A DNA stretch of 64,000 bases from Scylla paramamosain (lineage: Eukaryota > Arthropoda > Malacostraca > Decapoda > Portunidae), in contig NC_087190.1 in the NCBI RefSeq assembly GCF_035594125.1, forward strand, positions 7,020,462 through 7,084,461, written 5' to 3'. Within the stretch, counting starts at the first letter, position 1. Each line of letters opens with the position of its first letter. Positions 53,346 to 64,000 of the stretch are shown piece by piece. The notes under the pieces are model-generated. The model searched no databases, was not told where the DNA came from, and was given only the letters and a program-made list of their open reading frames with translations. A program made the position numbers and the translations under genes.

Positions 53346-54568
53346 AAAAATGCCTCTAGGTGGCTTTCCATGCATTTTGGCATTCTGGTAACTAACAATA
53401 TGAAAAAAAAAAAAACTCAAAACAGACGTTTTTGGTAATAATGTTCTGTTTCTCCATTTATATTCATGCGTTTTTGCGTTTTGATACTTAGGACTCATAC
53501 ATCACGTTTCTCGTAATGTCCTTTTGTTTAATCATATTGAATCCTTTGCATGCATTTTGACGTTTTGTTACCTAAAAAAGATGAAAACATAAACACGTTT
53601 TTTGGTAGTGCTGTTCTTTTCCCTATAGAGAGTGATATTCATAGTTTGTAGCCTTTTGTTACCTAAGAATTTAAAAGCACTTACAATAAACGTTTCTCGT
53701 AATGTCCTTTCGTTTCTTCATATGTGGTGTTTTGGAAAGATTTTGGCTTTTTTTTTTGTAGGTATCAAGCTCAAAAACTCTCAAAATGCACCTTTTTGTT
53801 TATGGTTTTTTTTTTTTCTACGTTAGGTCAAAAACACTCTGAAGACCCGTTTTTGGTAATGTTATTTTGTACTCAAATATAGGGTGCTTTCCATGCTTTT
53901 TAACATTTTTTGTGGCTAACACGCTCAAAAGCACAAAAAAAAATCTTAGAAATTGAAAACACTTACAATAAACGTTTCTCATGATGCTCTGTCGTTTCCC
54001 CATATAGGGTGCTTTGCTTAAACTTTGGTGTTTTCTACATAACAAACTCAAAAACACTCAAAATACACTCTTTTGGTAATGTTATTCTGTTTCTCCTTAA
54101 CGCGTGTTTTGCTTGCGTGTTAGCGTTTTGGTACGTAAGAAGCTTAAAAATACATAAAATGTTTTTTTTTGGTAATGTTATTTTGTATACCCTTTTAACA
54201 CGCAGAAAAAACACACAACTGACATGTTTTTGGTAATGTCCTTTTATTTCCTCAAATAGTGGGCTTTGCATACATTTTTTTTTTGTTTCGTTACCTAATA
54301 ATGTTAAAAACATAATACACGTTTTGAAAATGTTCTGTTTCTCCATAAGGAGTACTATCCTTGGTACCTAAGAAGCTCCAAAACACTCATAATACACGTT
54401 TCTGGTAATATCCTTTCGTTTCCCAATATAAGTTGCATTACATGGATTTTCACTTAACTCGGTGAAAAACAAAAAAAAATTCCGTTGTTGGTAATGTCTT
54501 TCGGTTTCTCCATAAAGAGATCTATTCACGCGTTTTATCGTTTTGGTACCTAAGAAACTCAAAGACTT
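53346..54568 (+). repeat. Higher-order satellite, forward block 14
   Basis: Forward part of duplication unit 2. Confidence 0.82.
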
Positions 54569-56694
<2,126 letters not shown>

Positions 56695-57176
56695 TGTAGC
56701 GGGACACAAGTCACCGCTCCTTGCACTCCGTTTTCTGTTTTATTATCACCCTTCCGTTTTCACTCTCTACTGCACAGGCTTTTGTCTTTCATATCTTTTT
56801 CATCACTTTATACATTTCTCTTACTTGTCACATTCTGTGCACGCTCTTTGACACATGTGTTACACATCTTCTCAATACATCTTACTACTCCTTTCTTCAC
56901 ACAGACATACACACACACATACACTCTCTTTTTCCATAATTTTGTATGTGTCGTTTGTTATGTTTAGTAATTTTTATATATATTGTTCATGTTTTTGCTG
57001 AATAAACAGAGAATACCCAGGCTAAGTTTCCTTTGCCAGAGCTACACAGTTATGACACTGGAAACTGTTACCCTTCAAGGACTAAACACTGCTATGACCA
57101 AGAGTCATAGTTGGGAGCCTACACTTCTCGCTTGAGTAACTTCCGGGCGGCCAAGTAGCACTTCACCTTCGCTACA
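56695..57176 (+). repeat. 5' LTR
   Basis: Begins TGTAGCGGGACACAAG and ends CACCTTCGCTACA, with inverted termini TGTAGCG/CGCTACA. It contains TTTATATATATTG (about 56971) and GAATAAACAG (about 57000), plausible TATA and polyadenylation signals. It carries a 7-bp extra segment near 56730 relative to the 3' LTR. Confidence 0.93.
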
Positions 57177-57178
57177 AT

Positions 57179-57189
57179 TGGTGACCCCG
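57179..57189 (+). promoter_or_regulatory. Primer-binding site, possibly tRNA-Trp
   Basis: TGGTGACCCCG starts two bases after the 5' LTR. It is complementary to the CGGGGTCACCA end that I recall for animal tRNA-Trp. Complementarity stops after these 11 bases (TTGTTCC follows). The position is right for a minus-strand primer site. The tRNA assignment is from memory. Confidence 0.6.
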
Positions 57190-57834
57190 TTGTTCCGGAG
57201 TGAGCAGCCAAGTCCACCCTGCTGCTATCCTCCAACCACCTGGCCAAGGCGACGCGGTCGGCTACGGGCGGATCTTCGCCGGTGTCGCCGCCTCCAGCAG
57301 CAGACCCCGGCCGCCACCCCGCAGGCCGCCGCCCCCAGCCGCCCGTATGCCGCCCCCCGCCGCCCGGCCGCCCTCACGGCGCCCCACCCCGCGGCACTCT
57401 CCAGCTGGCCCTCGCCACTGGCCAGCAGTCTCTCCCAGTCGCGGACGCTCCTCCACGTAACTTCTGCCGGCCCCTCCAGTTTCCTGCTGTTACCTGGAGC
57501 CCTCCCACTGGCCTCGTCCCGCCTCCATCTACAGCTCTTCATTGGGGATTACCTACGGTCCATCGCCCAGGATTAACACTGTCATCCGTGGATTACTTAC
57601 AGTGCGGTGCCAAGGATAACGTACAGTTCGTTCAGTGGTGAGTGCAGTGCCAAGGATAACGTACAGTTCGTTCAGTGGTGAGTGAAGTGACATTGCCCCA
57701 ATTCGGCATCTCTCACCGCTGTGGCACCCGGTCACACCGGCGCCTCACGCCTTCACTCCTCACCGCTGTGGCTCCCGGACTTTCCGGCGCCTGTAGTGTA
57801 CTTTACACAGTCACGTGGTGGTCCACTCAGCACA
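57190..57834 (+). other. Gypsy leader, GC-rich, with internal duplications
   Basis: Untranslated leader. It has a GC-rich part (57230-57420) that gives Pro/Ala-rich frames with no recognisable domain. A 40-bp exact-looking tandem duplication (57607-57646 and 57647-57684, containing CAAGGATAACGTACAG) follows. A CTCACCGCTGTGGC segment is repeated about 46 bp apart (57712 and 57758). No gene is assigned. Confidence 0.6.
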
Positions 57835-58638
57835 ATGCCTGATGACGTCGACTCCGTAGCCTTCAGTGCTCCTCCGTTCATCAGCCAGGACCCTTCCACG
57901 TGGTTCTCCATCCTGGAATGTAACTTCAAGGCTTCCAAGATAACAGTAAGTCTAACCAACTTCGTGAAGGCCTCTACAGTACTACCAGCTGACGTTCTTT
58001 CACAAGTTGCTGATGTCGTCAGTGCTGCCAGCACTTCTGCTTCGCCCTATGAAGACCTCAAAGCTGCTGTTCTGCAACGCCTACAATCTACAGTGTCGAG
58101 GCGCCTCCAGGAGCTTCTGTCAAAAGAAGAACTTGGTGGTGAAAAGCCCACAGACCTTCTTCGCCGCATGAAGAAGCTGCTTGGCGACAAGTACACCTCC
58201 TTCGACAAGGAACTCTTCTTACAGCTGTTCTACCAACGCCTGCCTCCTGACACTCAACGCTGCCTCTTCACTGTCAAGAACAAGCTCTCAGTAGACGAGC
58301 TTGCCACTCTCGCCGATGAATTCATGGCTACCCTTCCACAAGGTCAACCAGCTGCAGTAGCCTCCATCTCAGCAGAAGACGGTACCAAGCAACTTGTTGA
58401 GCTCGTCTCACAGCTTAGACTTGAAGTGAGAGATCTTCGGAGAGAGCTCAGAGAACGCTCATGCTCATGTTCGCGTTCTTCCTCCAGACACCACTTCCGG
58501 CGCCGCCAGCGTTCAAAGAGTAAGACGCCGGAGACTTCTAGTTTCTGCTACTACCATGAAGAGTTCGGGAAAGACGCAAGAAAGTGTAAGGCTCCCTGTA
58601 CCTTCGCCAAGTCTTTAAACCCCAACAGCGAGCACTAG
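57835..58638 (+). CDS. gag: Gag of the Ty3/Gypsy element
   Basis: Encodes 267 residues from ATG 57835; the frame is open further up, but this ATG begins the recognisable protein. The N-terminal capsid-like part contains FSAPPFISQDPSTWFSILEC, then KLLGDKYTSFDKELFLQLF and LPPDTQRCLF, typical of Gypsy gag. A basic Arg/Ser region (RSCSCSRSSSRHHFRRRQRS) follows. The end carries a zinc-knuckle variant CYYHEEFGKDARKCKAPC, spaced C-x2-H-x9-C-x3-C. It would form the particle and bind RNA. Uninterrupted to TAG 58636-58638. The pol frame overlaps its last seven codons or so. Confidence 0.9.
   Translation: MPDDVDSVAFSAPPFISQDPSTWFSILECNFKASKITVSLTNFVKASTVLPADVLSQVADVVSAASTSASPYEDLKAAVLQRLQSTVSRRLQELLSKEELGGEKPTDLLRRMKKLLGDKYTSFDKELFLQLFYQRLPPDTQRCLFTVKNKLSVDELATLADEFMATLPQGQPAAVASISAEDGTKQLVELVSQLRLEVRDLRRELRERSCSCSRSSSRHHFRRRQRSKSKTPETSSFCYYHEEFGKDARKCKAPCTFAKSLNPNSEH
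58614..58620 (+). promoter_or_regulatory. TTTAAAC slippery heptamer for -1 frameshift (gag-pol)
   Basis: The gag codons here are TCT-TTA-AAC, so the heptamer T-TTA-AAC is in exact register for -1 slippage. The -1 frame is open from here into the protease, while gag stops six codons later. UUUAAAC is an established efficient slippery sequence. A downstream stimulatory structure was not identified. Confidence 0.75.
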
Positions 58639-59096
58639 CGGCGCATAGTGTTCGCGACACCTCATCTGCGCTACTGAAGTTGTATGACCCTCTCTCCCGG
58701 ACCAAGTTCCTCATCGACTCTGGTGCAGACGTCAGTATTCTCCCTGCCCCTGGTGTACACCGGACGTTGCCTCCCCTCCTTCACCTTCACGCCGCCAATG
58801 GTACGGAGATTCCTGTGTACACGCGACGCACCTTGCAACTTCACCTGAACCTCCGCCGTACCTTCGAGTGGACGTTCTACGTAGCAGCTGTCACGCAACC
58901 AATTCTAGGTGCTGACTTCCTCCGACACTTCGGTCTCCTAGTGGACATCAAGGGTCGGAAGCTGCTCGATCCTCTCACCTCAGTCACAACAAAGGGACAG
59001 GTCACTCATGGTGAGAGCACACAGATCTCCCTCGTTAAGGCAGACCACCAGTTCTCCTCCCTGCTGAAGTCCTTCCCTACGCTGACGCAGCCGTAA
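58618..59096 (+). pseudogene. pol: Pol, protease part
   Basis: The -1 frame relative to gag is open from the slippery site. The aspartic protease shows FLIDSGADVSILP (catalytic D-S-G, about residues 32-36 from the shift) and later the flap-distal ILGADFLRHFG motif, a normal retropepsin-like arrangement. A TAA at 59094-59096, just before the connecting region to RT, ends the frame early. Downstream RT remains in the same frame, so this is one nonsense change in an otherwise continuous frame. Confidence 0.85.
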
Positions 59097-60512
59097 TCAG
59101 CCAGCAAGCCGGTCACACACCACGTCTCGCACCACATCGAGACCAAGGGACCTCCTGCCCACGCCAAGGCCCGCCGCCTAGCTCCAGAGCGCGCCAGACA
59201 AGCCAAGGCAGAGTTCGAGTCCCTCATTCAGCAAGGCATCATACGGCCCAGCTCCAGCAACTGGTCTTCCGCTCTCCACATCGTGCCTAAGAAAAATGGC
59301 GAACTACGACTATGTGGAGACTACCGCGCTCTCAACTCGCGCACCGTCGAGGACAGGTACCCAGTGCCTAACATCCAGGAGTTCTCTTCTCAGCTCTCCG
59401 GATGCACCTACTTCTCGAGGATCGACCTTGTGAAAGCTTTTCACCACATCCCCGTCCATCCAGCGGACATTCCGAAGACTGCTCTCATCACACCCTTCGG
59501 ATTGTTCGAGTACGTCAGGATGCCCTTTGGTTTGAGGAATGCCGCTCAGACCTTCCAACGCTTCATTGACGAAGTCCTTCGAGGTCTCCCCTTCTGCTTC
59601 GCGCACATCGACGACCTCCTCATCGCCAGTCCTGACGCAGAGACGCACCAACAGCACCTCCAGCAAGTACTCACCCGTTTGCAAGACTACGGGGTGCAAG
59701 TCAACATCGACAAGTCTGTGTTTGGGGTCCCCTCCATCACCTTCCTTGGCCACACTGTCTCCTTGGAAGGCATCACTCCACTGCAAGAAAAGTGCGAGTC
59801 CATCCAGAACTTCCCCAAGCCTACAACACAGCGCCAACTCAAGCAATTCCTGGGGATGCTGAACTACTACAACCGCTTCATCCCCAGCTGCTCACTACTT
59901 CTTCAGCCGCTCTACGCGATGATCAAGCCTTGCAAGAGAGGACAGTCCATCTCCTTAGTCTGGACTCCAGCCACTGAGGAAGCTTTCACAGCAGCAAAAC
60001 AAGCTCTCAGCTCCGTCTCACCTCTCAGCTTCCCTGCCCCAGATGGCATCATCTCTATCGCCACAGACGCTTCTGACATCGGCATCGGAGCAGTTCTACA
60101 GCAGTATGTCGACGGAGGTTGGAAACCGCTCTCTTTCTTCTCAAAGAAATTTAACAAGGCGGAATCCAAGTACAGTACTTACGACAGGGAACTTCTCGCC
60201 GTCTACAATGCCATCAAGCGTTTCCGGTACTTCGTGGAAGGTCGCAACTTCCATGTATACACCGACCACAAGCCACTCACTTCGAAGTCCCTGCACATCA
60301 AGACCTCCTGTTCACCGTGACAACTGCGTCACATCGACTTCATCTCGCAGTTCACCACGGATTTGCGCTACGTCAAAGGTGAACACAACGCCCCAGCTGA
60401 TGCTCTCTCGCGCAACATCTCTGCTGTGTCATCTTCTCCCATCGACTACACTGCCATCGCTGCTGACCAGGCCAACGATGAAGAGCCCAAGACAACCCCG
60501 CACTACAGATGA
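59097..60512 (+). pseudogene. pol: Pol, reverse transcriptase and RNase H part
   Basis: The RT has IIRPSSSNWSSALHIVPKKNG, then LRLCGDYRALN, FSRIDLVKAFHHIPVH, FGLFEYVRMPFGLRNAAQTF and AHIDDLLIAS. The polymerase palm DD is at 59610-59615. The residue two before DD is His, where Tyr or Phe is usual. Connection motifs FLGHTVS and FLGMLNYYNRFIP follow. RNase H has ATDASDIGIGAVLQQ, YSTYDRELLAVY and YTDHKPL (catalytic D, E, D). TGA at 60318-60320 cuts the frame, which then continues through YVKGEHNAPADALSRN. A single-base shift near 60485 moves the remainder into another frame. Confidence 0.9.
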
Positions 60513-61691
60513 AGAAGATACAACTCCCAGGAACCACAGTGCACGTTTACGCTGACACTTCCACCGATTCCTGTCGGCCCTACCTGCCGAAGACCCACCG
60601 GTATCGTGTTTTTCGTCAGCTGCACGACCTCTCCCACCCTGGCATCCGAGCATCTCAGCAGATGATGACCTCACGCTTCATCTGGTCTGGTATCAACAAA
60701 GACGTCAGGCTGTGGACCCGCACATGTGTCAAGTGCCAAGCCTCCAAGGTGTGGCGACACACACGCTCTCCTGCGGCCGCCTTCACTCTAGTCTCTTCAC
60801 GGTTCGACTACGTGCATGTCGACCTCGTTGGACCACTACCCTTCACTACCCTTCACTACCGGTTACTGGTACCTTCTCACCTGCGTCGACCGCTTCACAC
60901 GCTGGCCGGAAGCTGCACCTTTGGCTGACATCACAACGGACTCCGTCGCACGTGCCTTCATCACTACTTGGATCTCCAGGTTCGGTGTCCCTCTCAGCCT
61001 CACTTCTGACCGTGGCAGCCAGTTCGAGTCCAGTATGTGGAACAAGGTGATGTCACTACTAGGCATCCAACGCTTCAGGACAGCCAGTTACCACCCGCAG
61101 GCAAACGGCACCGTTGAGAGATTCCACCGTCAGCTGAAGTCTTCCTTAGCTGCCTCTGCCACACGTGCAGACTGGTTCCAGGCACTTCCTCTCGTCCTCC
61201 TTGGCATACGGACATCACTAAAGGAAGACCTACACCACTCCTCCGCCGAGCTCGTTTATGGTACCAAGCTCAGGTTACCTGGCGAACTCCTAACTCCTGC
61301 ACCTCGCTCTACTCCTTGCAGCGTTCAGGACTTTGCTGCCAACCTCTCTGACTTCATGCAGCGTCTGCAGCCTGTCCAGCCTCGCACGTCTCCCTCCAAG
61401 ACTTTTGTCAGCCAGGATCTGGACACTTGCACGCACGTGTTCGTCAGGGTTGACGCTGTGAAGAAGCCCCTGCAGCAGCCCTACCAAGGCCCCTTCAAAG
61501 TCCTGAGCAGGAGGAGAAAGACGGTCACTGTGGACAAGGATGGTAAGGCTGACACCATCTCCATCGACCGAGTCAAGCCTGCCTACCTCCTTCACAGTGA
61601 CCCGGCCGTCATCACCACCATCGGCCAGAACGTCGCCACCAACACCACTCGGCACCAGAAGACGGTTACGTTCCTCCTACCTCGTCACTAG
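60500..61691 (+). pseudogene. pol: Pol, integrase part
   Basis: The zinc-binding N-terminal domain shows HDLSHPG and CVKC (H-x3-H, C-x2-C). The core has VHVDLVGPLP, LTSDRGSQFES and HPQANGTVERFHRQLK, the D, D and E of the catalytic triad. The C-terminal part carries the GPY/F-type module (PYQGPFKVLSRRRKTVTV), with no chromodomain. A 10-bp tandem duplication of CTTCACTACC (60841-60850 and 60851-60860) shifts the frame between the first and second catalytic residues. The reading ends at TAG 61689-61691. Confidence 0.9.
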
Positions 61692-61699
61692 GGGGGAAT
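61690..61699 (+). other. Polypurine tract of the Gypsy element
   Basis: AGGGGGGAA lies between the pol stop and the 3' LTR (TGTAGC at 61702), where second-strand priming normally starts. Confidence 0.8.
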
Positions 61700-61701
61700 A
61701 C

Positions 61702-62178
61702 TGTAGCGGGACACAAGTCACCGCTCCTTGCACTCTGTTTTATTATCACCCTTCCGTTTTCACTCTCTCTACTGCACAGGCTTTTGTCTTTCATATCTTT
61801 TTCATCACTTTATACATTTCTCTTACTTGTCACATTCTGTGCACGCTCTTTGACACATGTGTTACACATCTTCTCAATACATCTTACTACTCCTTTCTTC
61901 ACACAGACATACACACACACATACACTCTCTTTTTCCATAATTTTGTATGTGTCGTTTGTTATGTTTAGTAATTTTTATATATATTGTTCATGTTTTTGC
62001 TGAATAAACAGAGAATACCCAGGCTAAGTTTCCTTTGCCAGAGCTACACAGTTATGACACTGGAAACTGTTACCCTTCAAGGACTAAACACTGCTATGAC
62101 CAAGAGTCATAGTTGGGAGCCTATACTTCTCGCTTGAGCAACTTCCGGGCGGCCAAGTAGCACTTCACCTTCGCTACA
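61702..62178 (+). repeat. 3' LTR
   Basis: Same termini as the 5' LTR. It has two extra bases (CTCTCTCTAC) and two substitutions near the end (CTATACTTC and GAGCAACTT). It is followed directly by the TACC target duplication. Confidence 0.93.
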
Positions 62179-63648
62179 TACCAAAGCTCCAAAATACATT
62201 AAAAACTCTATACTGGGAAATGAAAGATCATTACCACAAACATATTTTTATCATTGTTTTCAGCGTTAGGCACAAAAACGCCAAGTAGCATAGAAAAGAC
62301 TCTGTATAAGAATACAAAATAGCATTACGAAAGCCGTGTCTTTTCAGTGTTTTTAAGAGTCTTACGTACCAAAACGCTAAAGCGCATTCAAAACACCCTA
62401 TATGGAGGAACAGAATAACATTACCAAAAACGTGTATTTTGGGTGTTTTTTGAGCTTGGTAACTACAAAAACGCCAAAATGAATACAAAACACATGGGGA
62501 AAAGAAAGAACATTAAGATTTTCTTTTTTTGTGTGTGTATGTGTGTATTAGTGTATTAATGTTTTTATACGTATAAATAGCACTATGTACGCTATATTGG
62601 AAAACAAAACATTATCAAAAACGTTTCTTTTTACTGTTTTTGATGTACTTACCTACCAAAACGGATGCAAATCCCCCTTAATTGAGACAGAGTAATATTA
62701 CCAAATTTTGAGTGTTTATGAGCTTGTGAAGTACATAAACGCTAAAATACCATCAAAGTACCCTACATAACAAAAATAAAACAACATTGCGAGAAATGTG
62801 TATAAGATCTGTTTTTGAGCTTCTTAGATACTAAAAAGCGATAAGGCATGTGGAGAATCAAAACAATATTAAAAAAACGTGTATTTTGAGTGATTTTTTA
62901 CAGTGTTAGGTACCAAACTGCTAAAATACATGGAAATCGTTCTATATAAGGAAACGAAGCGACATTACCAGAAACGTGTCTTTTATTTATTTATTTTTCA
63001 GCGTTTTAGTGACAAAAATAATAAAAATGCTTGGAAGTAACCTATTTTAGACTACAAAACATCACCAAAAAGGTGTGTTTTGTGTGATTTTGAGCTTCTT
63101 ACGTACCAAAATGCTTAAAACTCATGAAAAAACTCTCGTTATGGAGAAACAGAATAACATTATCAAAAATGTGTATTATGAGTATTTCTCAGCTTGTTAG
63201 TTACAAAAACTTCAAAATGCATGCAATGTACCCTATAATGGTGAAGCATAACAAAATTGCGACATGCACATGTGTTATGAATGTTATTAAACCTTCGCTA
63301 ACAAAACGCTAAATAGCACTCTATATATAGAAACAGAACAACATTACTTCAAACGTGTGTTATGAGTGTTAGTAACATCGGTATGTACGAAAACGCGAAA
63401 ATTCATGCAAAGTATCTTGTATGGAATGACGAAAGAACTTTACGAAAAAAAAAAAAAATTGTCTTATGAGGTTTTTTTCCAAAACACAAAAATACTTCAT
63501 TAGCATTATATGTGGAGAAACAGAATATTACCAAAAAGCGCGCATTTTAAGATTTTTTTGCATTGTTAGGTACCAAATTTCCAATACGTATGCAAAGCAC
63601 CCTTTACGGGGAAAATAAACGAAATTTCAAGAAACATCTAACTATAGT
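62179..63648 (-). repeat. Higher-order satellite, reverse block (right of Gypsy)
   Basis: Continues the reverse satellite interrupted at 56694. It ends at ACTATAGTAATA before the (GT)n array. Confidence 0.82.
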
Positions 63649-63650
63649 AA

Positions 63651-64000
<350 letters not shown>

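Larger units (their letters stand above)
56695..62178 (+). mobile_element. Ty3/Gypsy LTR retrotransposon, structurally complete
   Basis: A 5.48-kb element with two LTRs (482 and 477 bp), a primer-binding site, gag, pol in the order protease-RT-RNase H-integrase, a polypurine tract, and TACC on both outer sides (56691-56694 and 62179-62182) as a 4-bp target duplication. That domain order is diagnostic of Ty3/Gypsy. No env-like frame lies between integrase and the 3' LTR. The LTRs differ by one 7-bp and one 2-bp indel and about two substitutions, so insertion is recent, yet pol already carries two stops and two frameshifts. It inserted into a reverse satellite monomer that reads continuously once the element is removed. 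Confidence 0.93.

Noticed and set aside
57178..57641. Pro/Ala/Arg-rich frames upstream of gag
   Set aside because: They lie in the GC-rich leader, have no domain, and overlap in several frames on both strands.
61540..61941. Possible env-like frame at the 3' end of the Gypsy element
   Set aside because: It overlaps the integrase end and LTR in another frame, lacks a signal peptide or membrane anchor of that type, and no space exists between the pol stop and the polypurine tract.

Overview
This window looks like an arthropod chromosome segment, most probably from a decapod crustacean. The basis is composition: no prokaryotic gene organisation, very many long microsatellites, and several LINE, SINE and hAT-type sequences of kinds I associate with decapod genomes. 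I recognise no host gene with an intact reading frame. Almost everything is mobile DNA or tandem repeat. Clade and family names come from memory of sequence motifs, not from a search.

Layout of the first 16 kb: (a) 1-1570, a degenerate 25-bp G-rich minisatellite that flips strand at about 1257. (b) 1575-2714, a truncated hAT/ZBED5-like element on the minus strand, with a terminal inverted repeat and subterminal 30-bp repeats. (c) 2857-5307, three LINE fragments on the minus strand, bounded mainly by (GT)n arrays. (d) 5386-8170, microsatellites, a short mobile-element fragment and a CR1-like LINE on the plus strand. (e) 8213-9187, a (GA)n array, a SINE-like repeat and a 20-bp AT-rich minisatellite. 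(f) 9886-15170, a second, decayed hAT-type gene split by a nearly full-length LINE (copy A).

From about 16.0 kb to 63.65 kb the window is essentially one divergent satellite. The monomer is about 96 bp. In register there are five distinguishable monomer types in fixed order, giving a higher-order repeat of about 475-480 bp. Roughly 34 kb of this satellite is present, in alternating forward and reverse blocks, and several flips coincide with short perfect hairpins. Inserted into it are LINE copies B, C and D (same family as A), three non-satellite inserts (24.6, 35.1 and 46.0 kb), three long (AT)n arrays, a recent 2.0-kb tandem duplication, and a young, structurally complete Ty3/Gypsy LTR retrotransposon (56695-62178). 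The Gypsy element has near-identical LTRs, a 4-bp target duplication, a possible tRNA-Trp primer site, gag, and a damaged pol preceded by an in-register TTTAAAC slippery heptamer.

The best candidate for an undescribed system is the five-type, strand-switching satellite. Its layout resembles a pericentromeric or otherwise heterochromatic higher-order array that has served as a landing zone for mobile elements. Most short open frames inside the satellite and microsatellites are artefacts and are not annotated.
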